From the NCBI GenBank assembly GCA_021736305.1, contig JAIPGD010000008.1, positions 1 through 40,666 of the forward strand: 40,666 nt of DNA. Direction: 5' to 3'. A program made the position numbers and the translations under genes. The notes beneath the pieces are model-generated. The model was given only the letters and a program-made list of their open reading frames with translations, did no database searches and was not told the DNA's origin. The stretch is from Candidatus Izemoplasma sp. Its GTDB lineage: Bacteria > Bacillota_I > Bacilli_A > Izemoplasmatales > Hujiaoplasmataceae. Positions within the stretch are counted from its first letter, which is position 1. Each line of letters begins with the position of its first letter. This document shows positions 16,370 to 23,921 of this stretch, one piece after another.

Positions 16370-17064
16370 TTGAAATCTCCCTTCAATATTCTTTTTCTTT
16401 CAGTTTCATTATGTTTTTCTATCGCATATCTTAAAGTCGTCCTAGGAAAACTATTATAGTTTTCTTTAATAAAATTATTTAACAACCCAATATTTTGTTT
16501 TCCTATTTCTCTTAACATCCATCCATTAGCTTTATGAATTAAATCATGATTGTGCTCTAATAATATTGAAATAATTTTTATAGGTAAAGTTAACTCACCT
16601 TTTTTTATTAAATATAAGTTAGAAACAATTGCTATTCTTTCTTGCCATAATTTATTTGAATAAGCTAATTCATATAAAATATTTTTATACTTTGTTAAAT
16701 ATACATATTTGCCAACAATATTAGGAGCTGATATATCAACCAAATCCCAATTGTTAACGTAGTCGATATACTTTGTATATGTTTTATAGTTTTCTTCAAT
16801 GATTTTTAAATCCGGTGTTTTGTTTCTATAAGTTAATATCATTAAAGCCACAGTTCTATATTCGTGTATTTTATTTGTTATTAACTTCACTAATTCTTTT
16901 TCAGTTATATTTTTATAATTTGTTTTTGCAATATTTCTTAAAGTTGGAGTATCGATTTTTAAAAAATAATCAACTTCATTTTCAATGTAATTTTTTTTAT
17001 GATATTTCGTAATATTAGTAATTTCACTATTTTCTTTTAATTTATTTAATTCATCTAAAATCAT
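16354..17064 (-). CDS. AlkD-like DNA alkylation repair protein (HEAT-like repeats)
   Basis: AlkD-family glycosylases remove alkylated bases such as 3- and 7-methylpurines using a HEAT-repeat fold. The 236-aa length fits. Recognisable family segments are YVNNWDLVDISAP (about residues 101-113), LWQERIAIVSNLYLI, HKANGWMLREIGKQN (about 178-192) and PRTTLRYAIEKH. Catalytic specificity is not proven from sequence. AGGAGG precedes the ATG. It is the first gene after the Asn T-box and overlaps asnS, so a repair gene appears placed under aminoacylation control. Confidence 0.88.
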   Translation of the reverse strand: MILDELNKLKENSEITNITKYHKKNYIENEVDYFLKIDTPTLRNIAKTNYKNITEKELVKLITNKIHEYRTVALMILTYRNKTPDLKIIEENYKTYTKYIDYVNNWDLVDISAPNIVGKYVYLTKYKNILYELAYSNKLWQERIAIVSNLYLIKKGELTLPIKIISILLEHNHDLIHKANGWMLREIGKQNIGLLNNFIKENYNSFPRTTLRYAIEKHNETERKRILKGDFKWMQK

Positions 17065-17082
17065 ATATCCTCCTATAAATAC

Positions 17083-17298
17083 AAAACGCCCTTTTATACA
17101 AAGGACGAATTTTTCGTGGTACCACCTTAATTCCGATAAACGGCACTTAAACTCTTTAACGCAGATTATACGGACAGGTCTACTAAATTCTTCTGTCTCT
17201 CACGGTGTTTTTTAAGCAAATGTATGTAAGGTTCCACCAACCCCTTACTCTCTAAAAAATACATTATTGCTTTACTCTTCCGATCAACGATTTATTTT
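17083..17298 (-). promoter_or_regulatory. T-box riboswitch, tRNA-Asn specific
   Basis: On the minus strand the T-box core AAGGTGGTACCACG covers 17115-17128, with UGGU for pairing to the tRNA acceptor end. The stem I AG-box/distal-loop element AGAGAGTAAGGGGTTGGTGG lies at about 17231-17250. An AAC codon followed by A (specifier at 17207-17209) sits in the expected specifier position between CCG and the paired arm TTGCTT. The terminator hairpin CGTCCTTT (17100-17107) with AAAGGGCG (17087-17094) is followed by TTTTG. AAC is an Asn codon, matching asnS downstream. Confidence 0.93.
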
Positions 17299-17307
17299 AT
17301 TATACCA
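17299..17307 (-). promoter_or_regulatory. T-box transcript promoter
   Basis: Extended -10 TGgTATAAT on the minus strand, immediately downstream of the prs stop codon; no clear -35. There is no separate hairpin terminator for prs, so readthrough from prs would also enter the T-box leader. Confidence 0.65.
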
Positions 17308-17326
17308 TAAATTAATTAAATATTAT

Positions 17327-18292
17327 TTATTCGCTAAATTTTTTTGTAAATAGAGAAGAAACTCCTCTATCATCAATTATATGAATAATACCTTCTCCAA
17401 TTAATTCTGAGATTGTTAATTGAACAAGTTTAGGAAATTTTTTACTTTCTGGTAATTGAATTGTATTAGTACAAATTATTTCTTTTATTTTTGAATCATT
17501 TAATATTTGTGGAGCATTTTTCGAAAATAATGGATGAGTACAACATGCATATAAGTCTTTAGCTCCCGCTTTTTCTAAAGCTTTAGCAGCAGCAACTATT
17601 GAACCGCCTGTATCAATCATATCATCAACGATAATACAATTTTTCCCTTTTACTCTACCAATTATATTCATTACTTCAGCAACATTTGGTTCTGGTCTCA
17701 TTTTATCAATAATAGCAATTGGAGATTGTAAAACATCAGCTAAATCTCTTGCTCTAGCAACACCACCATGATCTGGTGAAACAACGCATATGTCTGTTAA
17801 TTCTTTTTTTAGTAAATACTCAGCAATTATTGGTTGAGCTCTAAAATTATCAATTGGTATATCAAAGAACCCTTGAATTTGTGGTGCGTGTAAATCCATA
17901 GCTAAGACTCTTGTTGCTCCGGCTTTTTGTAATAGATCAGCGACTAGTTTCGCCGATATAGGTTGTCTTGCTTTCGCTTTTCTATCTTGTCTCGAATATC
18001 CGTAATAAGGCATTACGATATTGACTTCTCTAGCTGAAGCTCGCTTTAATGCATCAATCATAATTAAGAGTTCCATTGTGTGTTCGTTAACCGGTTCGCT
18101 TGTTGATTGGATTACAAAAACTTTGTGTCCTCTTACAGTCTCCGGTATATCAATACTAATTTCACCATCAGAAAATCTTGTAACCTCAGATTCGCTTAAA
18201 GGAATCCCGATATGTTCAGCTATTCCTTCAGCTAATTCTTTATTAGAACTTAATGAAAATAATTTAACCTTTGAACCATGAAATAAAGCCAT
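17327..18292 (-). CDS. prs: Ribose-phosphate pyrophosphokinase
   Basis: Makes PRPP from ribose-5-phosphate and ATP for nucleotide, NAD, His and Trp synthesis. The 321-aa protein has class I PRPP synthetase motifs: [20 protein letters not shown], the flexible-loop [34 protein letters not shown], and the PRPP loop [14 protein letters not shown]. The ATG at 18290-18292 is the only credible start, since an in-frame stop lies six bases upstream, yet its Shine-Dalgarno is 31 bases away behind a hairpin (see the leader entry). The order ispE-spoVG-prs matches the B. subtilis ispE-purR-yabJ-spoVG-glmU-prs block with genes lost. Confidence 0.97.
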   Translation of the reverse strand: MALFHGSKVKLFSLSSNKELAEGIAEHIGIPLSESEVTRFSDGEISIDIPETVRGHKVFVIQSTSEPVNEHTMELLIMIDALKRASAREVNIVMPYYGYSRQDRKAKARQPISAKLVADLLQKAGATRVLAMDLHAPQIQGFFDIPIDNFRAQPIIAEYLLKKELTDICVVSPDHGGVARARDLADVLQSPIAIIDKMRPEPNVAEVMNIIGRVKGKNCIIVDDMIDTGGSIVAAAKALEKAGAKDLYACCTHPLFSKNAPQILNDSKIKEIICTNTIQLPESKKFPKLVQLTISELIGEGIIHIIDDRGVSSLFTKKFSE

Positions 18293-18330
18293 AATTTATT
18301 TGCAATTTGTTAAAAAATTGCATTCCTTTC
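18293..18330 (-). promoter_or_regulatory. prs translation leader with hairpin between SD and ATG
   Basis: On the minus strand GAAAGGAA (18323-18330) is followed by TGCAATTT (18315-18322), a 6-base loop TTTAAC, AAATTGCA (18301-18308), then eight bases to the ATG. The stem is a perfect 8-bp inverted repeat. Linear spacing is 31 bases; with the hairpin folded it is 9. The layout matches the mnmE leader. Confidence 0.6.
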
Positions 18331-18396
18331 TTTCATTGATTTAACCATAAATATTATACAACATTTGGTATGAACATTAAAGACAAATTTTCAAAA

Positions 18397-18423
18397 GAAA
18401 AACACTAACTTATTCGTTAGCGT
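18397..18423 (-). terminator. Terminator overlapping the spoVG stop
   Basis: On the minus strand ACGCTAAC pairs with GTTAGTGT (one G-U) around the loop GAATAA, which includes part of the TAA stop, followed by TTTTTC. Confidence 0.7.
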
Positions 18424-18781
18424 CTTCTTCTTTTTCCTCTTTTTCTTCTTCTACTTCATCTTCATTTTCTTCTTCAGTTTCTTTTTCTTCTTCTTTTTCT
18501 TCTTTTTTAGGTTCGTCATCTTCTAATTCTGGAAGAGCATTAAAAGTATCTAATACTTCTTTCTCTATCATGCTTCTTGTTTCGGTGTTAATTGGATGTG
18601 CAACATCTTTATATTCACCATTTGGCATTCTTCGGCTTGGCATTGCTACAAACAAACCGTTTTTACCATCAATAATTCTTAATTCATGAATTACAAAGCA
18701 TTCATCGATAGTTATCGCTGCAATTCCTTTCAAACGATTATTCCCCTTAATTCTTTTTGCTCTAACTTCTGTAATTTTCAC
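18410..18781 (-). CDS. spoVG: SpoVG family regulator with long acidic tail
   Basis: SpoVG is a small site-specific DNA/RNA-binding regulator. Residues 1-85 match the family closely (MKITEVRAKRI, AITIDECFVIHELRIIDG, GLFVAMPSRRMPNGEYKDVAHPIN). The last 38 or so residues are almost all Glu, Lys and Asp, a longer and more regular acidic tail than usual, coded by a pyrimidine-rich stretch on the plus strand. The start is GTG with GAGGTGG four bases upstream. It lies between ispE and prs with its own promoter and terminator. No sporulation gene accompanies it here. Confidence 0.93.
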   Translation of the reverse strand: MKITEVRAKRIKGNNRLKGIAAITIDECFVIHELRIIDGKNGLFVAMPSRRMPNGEYKDVAHPINTETRSMIEKEVLDTFNALPELEDDEPKKEEKEEEKETEEENEDEVEEEKEEKEEDANE

Positions 18782-18800
18782 TTTACCACCTCTTGGACAA

Positions 18801-18830
18801 ATTATACCACGTTTATTTTTGATTTTTCAA
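18801..18830 (-). promoter_or_regulatory. spoVG promoter
   Basis: On the minus strand TTGAAA (18825-18830), 18-bp spacer, TATAAT (18801-18806) with extended -10 TGg. Confidence 0.75.
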
Positions 18831-18856
18831 TAGCATTGATAAAAATTAGTTTGATT

Positions 18857-19726
18857 TTATTTGATTTTATAGGCTCCAACAAAGTATTTATCCTTATTTT
18901 CATCAATAAAATCAATAATTTTGTTGTCTTCTTGTTTAATTATCTTTATAAAAGTTGAACCAGAACCTGTCATTACAAGGCCTTCTTCACCTAATTCAGA
19001 TACTAATTCAGTTTTAAACTTACTCATTCTTTCATCCTTTTTCATAACAATTTCTTCTAAACTGTTAAAAAGTGAATGTTGAATTAAAGCAAAATCATTT
19101 TCTTTTATTGCTTTAATAATTTTGCTGATATCAGCGTGTTTAAAACCAGATTGATCTCCTTCATCAAAAATAGTTTCAGTCGAAACATATATTTTAGGAT
19201 GAACAATAAGTATAAAATAATCACTTAACTTGTTTTCAAATTGATTAATTGTTTCTCCTTTTTCAGTTACTATAGCGGGATAATCAACTAAACAATAAGG
19301 TATATCCGCTCCAAACATAATACCAATTTCTTGCATTGTTTCTAAACTAAGATTTAAATTTTCTAGTTGATTAATGCCTTTTATAACTGAAGCTACATCA
19401 GTAGAGTTTCCTCCCAAACCTGCTCCATAAGGGATTCTTTTATCAATTGTAATTTCAATCCCTGAATTTAAGTTATATTTTTCTTGGATAAACCTTGCGC
19501 ATTGTAAAACAATATTATCTTGATTAGATAAAAACATATCGTTTGATTTAATTATTACACCGCTTGTCATATGGCATTTTTTTATTTTGATTTCATCATG
19601 CAAATTTATTTTTACATTTACCATTTCTAAATTATGATATCCATCTCTTCTCTTATCTAAAACATTTAAAAATAGATTCACTTTTGCATAAGCTTTTTCT
19701 TTAATCATTTTTTTCATTAAAGCCAA
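18857..19726 (-). CDS. ispE: 4-diphosphocytidyl-2-C-methyl-D-erythritol kinase
   Basis: Phosphorylates CDP-methylerythritol in the non-mevalonate (MEP) isoprenoid pathway. The 289-aa GHMP kinase has KAYAKVNLFLNVLDKRRDGYH at the N-terminus, the ATP loop PYGAGLGGNSTDVASVI, and MTGSGSTFIKI near the C-terminus. The start is probably TTG (MALMKK...): GGGAG lies eight bases before it, while the ATG three codons later is 17 bases away. Its presence implies the organism uses the MEP route. Confidence 0.95.
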   Translation of the reverse strand: MALMKKMIKEKAYAKVNLFLNVLDKRRDGYHNLEMVNVKINLHDEIKIKKCHMTSGVIIKSNDMFLSNQDNIVLQCARFIQEKYNLNSGIEITIDKRIPYGAGLGGNSTDVASVIKGINQLENLNLSLETMQEIGIMFGADIPYCLVDYPAIVTEKGETINQFENKLSDYFILIVHPKIYVSTETIFDEGDQSGFKHADISKIIKAIKENDFALIQHSLFNSLEEIVMKKDERMSKFKTELVSELGEEGLVMTGSGSTFIKIIKQEDNKIIDFIDENKDKYFVGAYKIK

Positions 19727-19803
19727 GGCTTTAACTCCCTCCCTATGACTTATTTACTTATATTTTATCATATCTTAATAAATAATTATAATTAAGTAAA
19801 AGT

Positions 19804-20136
19804 TTAACTCGCAATCTCTAGGCTTAAAACATCAATTGCAGGTATTTTTTCATTAGTAGAAAGTATCAATAATTTATGAATAAAATCAAGTTTTTTTATT
19901 TTTCCAAAACCATATTTAATATAACCATTTTCATAATATTCAATCTCAACTTCAAGGTTTTCTCTAATTGCTTGTTGAATATTTAAATTCAAAGTTTGAT
20001 ATTCATCATCACTTAAAATTGGCTTTTTGTTTTTTCTTGTGCGAAATTTCATTTCTTTTAACATTGTGCTATAACCGTTTAAAGCATTAAAAGGAGCCCA
20101 TTTAATAATTCCTCTATCAATATATCGACTAGGCAT
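19804..20136 (-). CDS. YolD-like protein
   Basis: A 110-aa YolD-family protein (MPSRYIDRGIIKWAPFNALNG is the family start; later NLEVEIEYYENGYIKYGFGKI). These small proteins are typically encoded with UmuC/UvrX-type polymerases in Firmicutes; the biochemical role is not established. The ATG at 20136 has AGGTGG five bases upstream. A GTG at 20145 would add three residues but would overlap the ribosome site. The ATG lies within the last codons of the polymerase gene, so the two are coupled. Confidence 0.88.
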   Translation of the reverse strand: MPSRYIDRGIIKWAPFNALNGYSTMLKEMKFRTRKNKKPILSDDEYQTLNLNIQQAIRENLEVEIEYYENGYIKYGFGKIKKLDFIHKLLILSTNEKIPAIDVLSLEIAS

Positions 20137-21394
20137 TGTGACCACCTATCATCTTGTTCCTTGATTTCAAAGTTGAAGAATCTAATTCACTAGAGGCTCT
20201 AGTCACACTATTTTTCCCATATTTATCTTTAATTTTATCCACAGTAGAAAATAAATCATGTTCTTTAATAACCGCATCAATATCTTCAAACAAACTTACT
20301 TGATAACCTTGCGCTTCTTCTAAATTTGTTGCGGCAACTCTAACTGATCTTATTGGTGAATTATCATAGAACTTATCCATTAATTTCACGCAAGCTTTAT
20401 AAACATGCGAAGCGATATCTGTTGATTGTGGTAAAGCTATTTGCCTAGCAAACCCACCACCAATATCCTTACTATAACCTAATCCAAAATGAATAGTTCT
20501 TGCTCGTTTTTTATGAATTCGCAAACGCCGACTTACATCATCAACCATTTCACGAATGATTTGGTATATTTCGGGTTTATAATAATCTTCAAATAATGTT
20601 TGACCAATACCATAACTTTTAGCATTCGGTTTAAATTTCATTTTTTCTTGTAACTGGCTCATATCAATTCCGTGTGAATGATAGTATAATTCTTCGCCAA
20701 TAATGCCAAATTCTTTTTTTAATTTTTTAACATCATAATTAGCTATATCGCCAATTTTTTTGATGGCTAATCGATTTAAGTTTCTTTCCATATTAGGGCC
20801 TATTCCCCACATTTTTGATAAGGGTTCAACGGGCCATAATTTTTTCGGTATATCTTCATAACTCCATTTTGCAATAAAATCCGGACTATGTTTTGATTCA
20901 ATATCTAAAGCTAATTTTGCAATAAGCATATTAGGTCCAATGCCACAAGTTGAATATATTTTGGTTTGCTTGTAAATTGAGTTCAAAATCATTTTTGCAA
21001 TTTGATAGTCTGTTTTTTTATAATAGTTAAGATAACTTGTTACATCTAAAAAAACTTCATCTACTGAATAAATATACATATCTTCCCCAGAAACATATTG
21101 CAAATATATTTGGATTATTTTAGTAGAATATTCAAGATATTTTTCCATTCTTGGTTTTCTAAAAATAATATCGATATTTTTAGGAAGTTCATATACTCTA
21201 CATCTATTTGGTACACCTAATTTTTTTAAATAAGGTGTTACAGCTAATACAATTGACCCGCCACCTCTAGACTTATCCGCAACAACTAATGGTGTTTTAA
21301 AAGGATCCAAACCAGAAAGAGCACATTCAACTGATGCATAAAAACTTTTTAAATCAACACATAAAATATTTTTATGTAATTTATATTCTTCCAT
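20129..21394 (-). CDS. Y-family translesion DNA polymerase (UvrX/YqjW type)
   Basis: A 421-aa error-prone polymerase. The catalytic metal motifs are visible: DLKSFYASVEC (Asp14) and YSVDEVFLDVT (Asp-Glu at about residues 109-111). The HhH/thumb region is MWGIGPNMERNLNRLAIKKIGDIA, and a clamp-binding motif QVSLF sits near residue 366. Together with the overlapping yolD gene this is the Firmicute UmuC-like rather than DinB arrangement. AAAGGAGG precedes the ATG; a TATAAT -10 lies at 21417-21422. I found no canonical LexA box upstream, only the palindrome TTGAATTCAA at 21448-21457. Confidence 0.92.
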   Translation of the reverse strand: MEEYKLHKNILCVDLKSFYASVECALSGLDPFKTPLVVADKSRGGGSIVLAVTPYLKKLGVPNRCRVYELPKNIDIIFRKPRMEKYLEYSTKIIQIYLQYVSGEDMYIYSVDEVFLDVTSYLNYYKKTDYQIAKMILNSIYKQTKIYSTCGIGPNMLIAKLALDIESKHSPDFIAKWSYEDIPKKLWPVEPLSKMWGIGPNMERNLNRLAIKKIGDIANYDVKKLKKEFGIIGEELYYHSHGIDMSQLQEKMKFKPNAKSYGIGQTLFEDYYKPEIYQIIREMVDDVSRRLRIHKKRARTIHFGLGYSKDIGGGFARQIALPQSTDIASHVYKACVKLMDKFYDNSPIRSVRVAATNLEEAQGYQVSLFEDIDAVIKEHDLFSTVDKIKDKYGKNSVTRASSELDSSTLKSRNKMIGGHNA

Positions 21395-21507
21395 GTTTGC
21401 CTCCTTTTCTAATATTATTATACAACTAAAAAATCAAAATAACTATATTGAATTCAAGTTTTTTTCTATAAAAAAAATAACAAATTTTTGTTAATTAATG
21501 AAAAGTT

Positions 21508-21540
21508 ATATATAAAAATAAGCCCTAAAATTAGGGCTTA
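21508..21540 (-). terminator. Terminator after folD
   Basis: TAAGCCCTAA (21519-21528) pairs with TTAGGGCTTA (21531-21540); on the minus strand it is followed by TTTTTATA. Confidence 0.85.
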
Positions 21541-21562
21541 TAACTATATATAACAATATATT

Positions 21563-22411
21563 TTATTGAACAATATTTTTATAACATTTTAATGTATTTT
21601 GCAGTAACATTGCAATTGTCATTGGCCCTACTCCGCCAGGTACTGGAGTAATATAACCAGCCTCTTCCTTAACATTTTCAAAATCAATATCACCATATAA
21701 TTTACCATCGATTCTTGAAATACCAACATCAATTAATACCGCTCCTGGTTTAATATATTTTTTATCAATCATCTTTGCTTTACCAACAGCTACAACTAAA
21801 ATATCGGCTTGTTTAGTTATTGAAGTTAAATCCTTAGTTCGTGAATGTGTAATTGTAACTGTTGCATTAGCTTTCAATAATAAACTAGCCATTGGTTTTC
21901 CTACAATTTGGCTTCGCCCCATAACAACTGCGTGTTTTCCTTCAGGATTAATATTATATTCAGATAATATTTCCATTATCCCTAAAGGTGTACAAGGTAC
22001 TAATGCATCTAACCCTTTATTCAATCTAGCTACATGATAATTTGAAAATCCATCAACATCCTTTTTAGGGTCAATCATATTAATTACTTTTTCACTATCA
22101 ATGTGTTTTGGAATTGGTAATTGCAATAAAATTCCATGGACACTATTATCTTGATTTAATTCTTCGATAATCTTAATTAATTTTTTCTCAGAAATATCAG
22201 GTGATTTTTTTATTATCGTTGATTTAATCCCCGCTCTTTTTGAAGCTCTTTCTTTTGAAGCAACATAAGTTTCACTAGCTGGATCGTTGCCAATTAAAAT
22301 AACTGCTAAATGTGGAATAAGATTATATTTTTCTACAAGTTCTGCCGTTTCAGTTTTTACTTTACTTCTTATTTTTTTTGCCAATGCTTTTCCATCCAAT
22401 ATTTTACCCAT
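21563..22411 (-). CDS. folD: Methylenetetrahydrofolate dehydrogenase/cyclohydrolase
   Basis: Bifunctional one-carbon enzyme interconverting methylene-, methenyl- and 10-formyl-THF. From the ATG at 22411 it is 282 aa. Family signatures are SETYVASKERASKRAGI (catalytic Lys), VHGILLQLPIPKH, KDVDGFSNYHVARL, VVMGRSQIVGKPMASLLL (NADP-binding) and PVPGGVGPMTIAMLLQNT. A longer frame to 22444 adds 11 residues, but GAGGAG seven bases before the ATG fixes the shorter start. It overlaps the flavin-reductase-like gene by eight bases. Confidence 0.97.
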   Translation of the reverse strand: MGKILDGKALAKKIRSKVKTETAELVEKYNLIPHLAVILIGNDPASETYVASKERASKRAGIKSTIIKKSPDISEKKLIKIIEELNQDNSVHGILLQLPIPKHIDSEKVINMIDPKKDVDGFSNYHVARLNKGLDALVPCTPLGIMEILSEYNINPEGKHAVVMGRSQIVGKPMASLLLKANATVTITHSRTKDLTSITKQADILVVAVGKAKMIDKKYIKPGAVLIDVGISRIDGKLYGDIDFENVKEEAGYITPVPGGVGPMTIAMLLQNTLKCYKNIVQ

Positions 22412-22925
22412 CGTTTTTCTCCTCAATAATATATTGGTCAACAATTATGCCATAATATACTGTATGATATCCTTCGCCCTGATAATATTTCTTTTTAACA
22501 TCAGGAATTACATTTGATTCTGCTAATTTTTGTTTATAGTTTACTTTACATTCATAATGTATTTTAGCTTCTTTAATAACAGGAGTGTTTATCTTTCTCG
22601 CTTTTAATGCTGTAATATTACATTCTTCAAACTTATCAATATCCCTTAAAGATTTGGTTCCGCAAATCGATAATTCTATTTTCATTTTATTATCTTCAGG
22701 GACACTAATAGTAAATTCCATACTATTTTCGATTAATTTATATGTTGCTCGTGATTCTCTTACCAAAACGATAAAGTATGGTTTTCCCCATAGCCTAAAA
22801 ATTCCTCCCCAGCCTATTGTCATTGTATTTATAAGATCTTTATCTTTAGTTGTTAAAAAAACACCTGAATTCATATGTTCAAGAACATTTTTTGCGTAAT
22901 CATAAACTCCTATTTCTTTATACAT
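22404..22925 (-). CDS. Flavin reductase-like (FMN-binding split barrel) protein
   Basis: A 173-aa protein of the flavin reductase-like domain family, which bind FMN and often supply reduced flavin. The family pattern is seen in GVFLTTKDKDLINTMTIGWGG, WGKPYFIVLVRESRATYKLIENSMEFTIS-type segments, and SICGTKSLRDIDKFEE. The ATG at 22925 has GAGAGGG six bases upstream; the ATG two codons earlier abuts that site. The substrate is not predictable. An extended -10 TGtTATAAT on the minus strand is at 22948-22956. The gene is coupled to folD. Confidence 0.82.
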   Translation of the reverse strand: MYKEIGVYDYAKNVLEHMNSGVFLTTKDKDLINTMTIGWGGIFRLWGKPYFIVLVRESRATYKLIENSMEFTISVPEDNKMKIELSICGTKSLRDIDKFEECNITALKARKINTPVIKEAKIHYECKVNYKQKLAESNVIPDVKKKYYQGEGYHTVYYGIIVDQYIIEEKNDG

Positions 22926-22947
22926 TTTCATCCCTCTCTTTAAATTT

Positions 22948-22956
22948 ATTATAACA
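22948..22956 (-). promoter_or_regulatory. Promoter of flavin-reductase/folD unit
   Basis: Extended -10 TGtTATAAT on the minus strand with only a T-rich -35 region. Confidence 0.55.
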
Positions 22957-23033
22957 TAATCTTAATAATCAAAAAAGTTTTGCCTACAGCAAAATGTTGT
23001 ATATTAAGTTTATTAACATTTTTTGCGTTTTTA

Positions 23034-23042
23034 TGATAAAAT
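23034..23042 (+). promoter_or_regulatory. Promoter of the aro operon
   Basis: Extended -10 TGaTAAAAT at 23034-23042, with a weak TTAACA 19 bases upstream of the hexamer. A short hairpin (TTTTGC, loop CTACA, GCAAAA; 22978-22994) lies between this and the divergent promoter and could be an operator or leader structure. Confidence 0.5.
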
Positions 23043-23069
23043 ATATTAAACAAAAAAAAGGAGAAATCT

Positions 23070-23921
23070 ATGAATATAGGGATAATTGGTTTAGGTTTAA
23101 TTGGTGGAACAATCGCAAAATCTTTAAACAAAAATCATAAGATTACCGCTTATGATATTAATAAAGATGCTATAAATTATGCTATAAATAATAATATCAT
23201 CCATCAAGGTTATTATGATATCGAAAGCTTTCTCAAAGATAATAACTTAATCTATCTTTGTTTATACCCAACTGATATTATTAATTTTTTAAAAAAATAT
23301 AACGATATAATAAACAAGAATACACTTCTAATTGAAATTTCAGGTATCAAAACTAACCTTATAAATGAGATTAATAAAATAAAAAATAAATCCTATGATA
23401 TTGTTTTCACGCATCCAATTGCAGGTAGTGAAAAAATTGGTGTAAAATATGCAAATGAAAATATATTTAAAGATGCAAATTACATCATAACCCCAATTAA
23501 GTCAAATAAAAAAACAAATATTGAATTAGCAAAAAAACTTGCCAAAGGAATGAAATTTAAAAATATTTCAATTATCTCAAAGGAAGAACATGATCAAATT
23601 ATTGCTTACACTTCCCAACTAACACATATCCTATCTTTATCGTTAGTTAATTCAATTGATACAAATTTAAACCTTATAAATTACATAGGAGATTCTTATC
23701 GTGATTTAACAAGAATTGCTGAAATCAACACAAATTTATGGCCACAATTATTTGTTGAAAATAAAGACAATCTAATTGAAAAAATCTCAAAATTTCAAAT
23801 TGAGTTAGATAACTATAAAAAAGTTATACTAGCTGGAGATGAAAAAGCGTTAACAACCCTTATGGAAAAATCAAAAATCATCCATAAAAAAGCTATGGAG
23901 GAAAATAATAATGAAAGTTAA
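23070..23921 (+). CDS. tyrA: Prephenate dehydrogenase
   Basis: Oxidatively decarboxylates prephenate to 4-hydroxyphenylpyruvate for tyrosine. The 283-aa protein has the Rossmann motif GIIGLGLIGGTIAKSL, the HPIAGSEKIGVKYAN active-site segment, and the C-terminal helical domain (ITKEEHDQIIAYTSQLTHILSLSL type). It has no ACT regulatory domain. AAAGGAG precedes the ATG. It is the first gene of the aro operon, yet chorismate mutase, the step between chorismate and prephenate, is not in the window. Arogenate use cannot be excluded. Confidence 0.92.
   Translation: MNIGIIGLGLIGGTIAKSLNKNHKITAYDINKDAINYAINNNIIHQGYYDIESFLKDNNLIYLCLYPTDIINFLKKYNDIINKNTLLIEISGIKTNLINEINKIKNKSYDIVFTHPIAGSEKIGVKYANENIFKDANYIITPIKSNKKTNIELAKKLAKGMKFKNISIISKEEHDQIIAYTSQLTHILSLSLVNSIDTNLNLINYIGDSYRDLTRIAEINTNLWPQLFVENKDNLIEKISKFQIELDNYKKVILAGDEKALTTLMEKSKIIHKKAMEENNNES

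Noticed and set aside
21448-21457. TTGAATTCAA palindrome upstream of the translesion polymerase as an SOS box
   Set aside because: It does not match the Firmicute LexA consensus with its GAAC/GTTC arms; a 10-base palindrome alone in A/T-rich DNA is weak evidence.
22412-22444. 11-residue N-terminal extension of FolD
   Set aside because: The ATG at 22411 has a good GAGGAG site and matches the normal FolD start.
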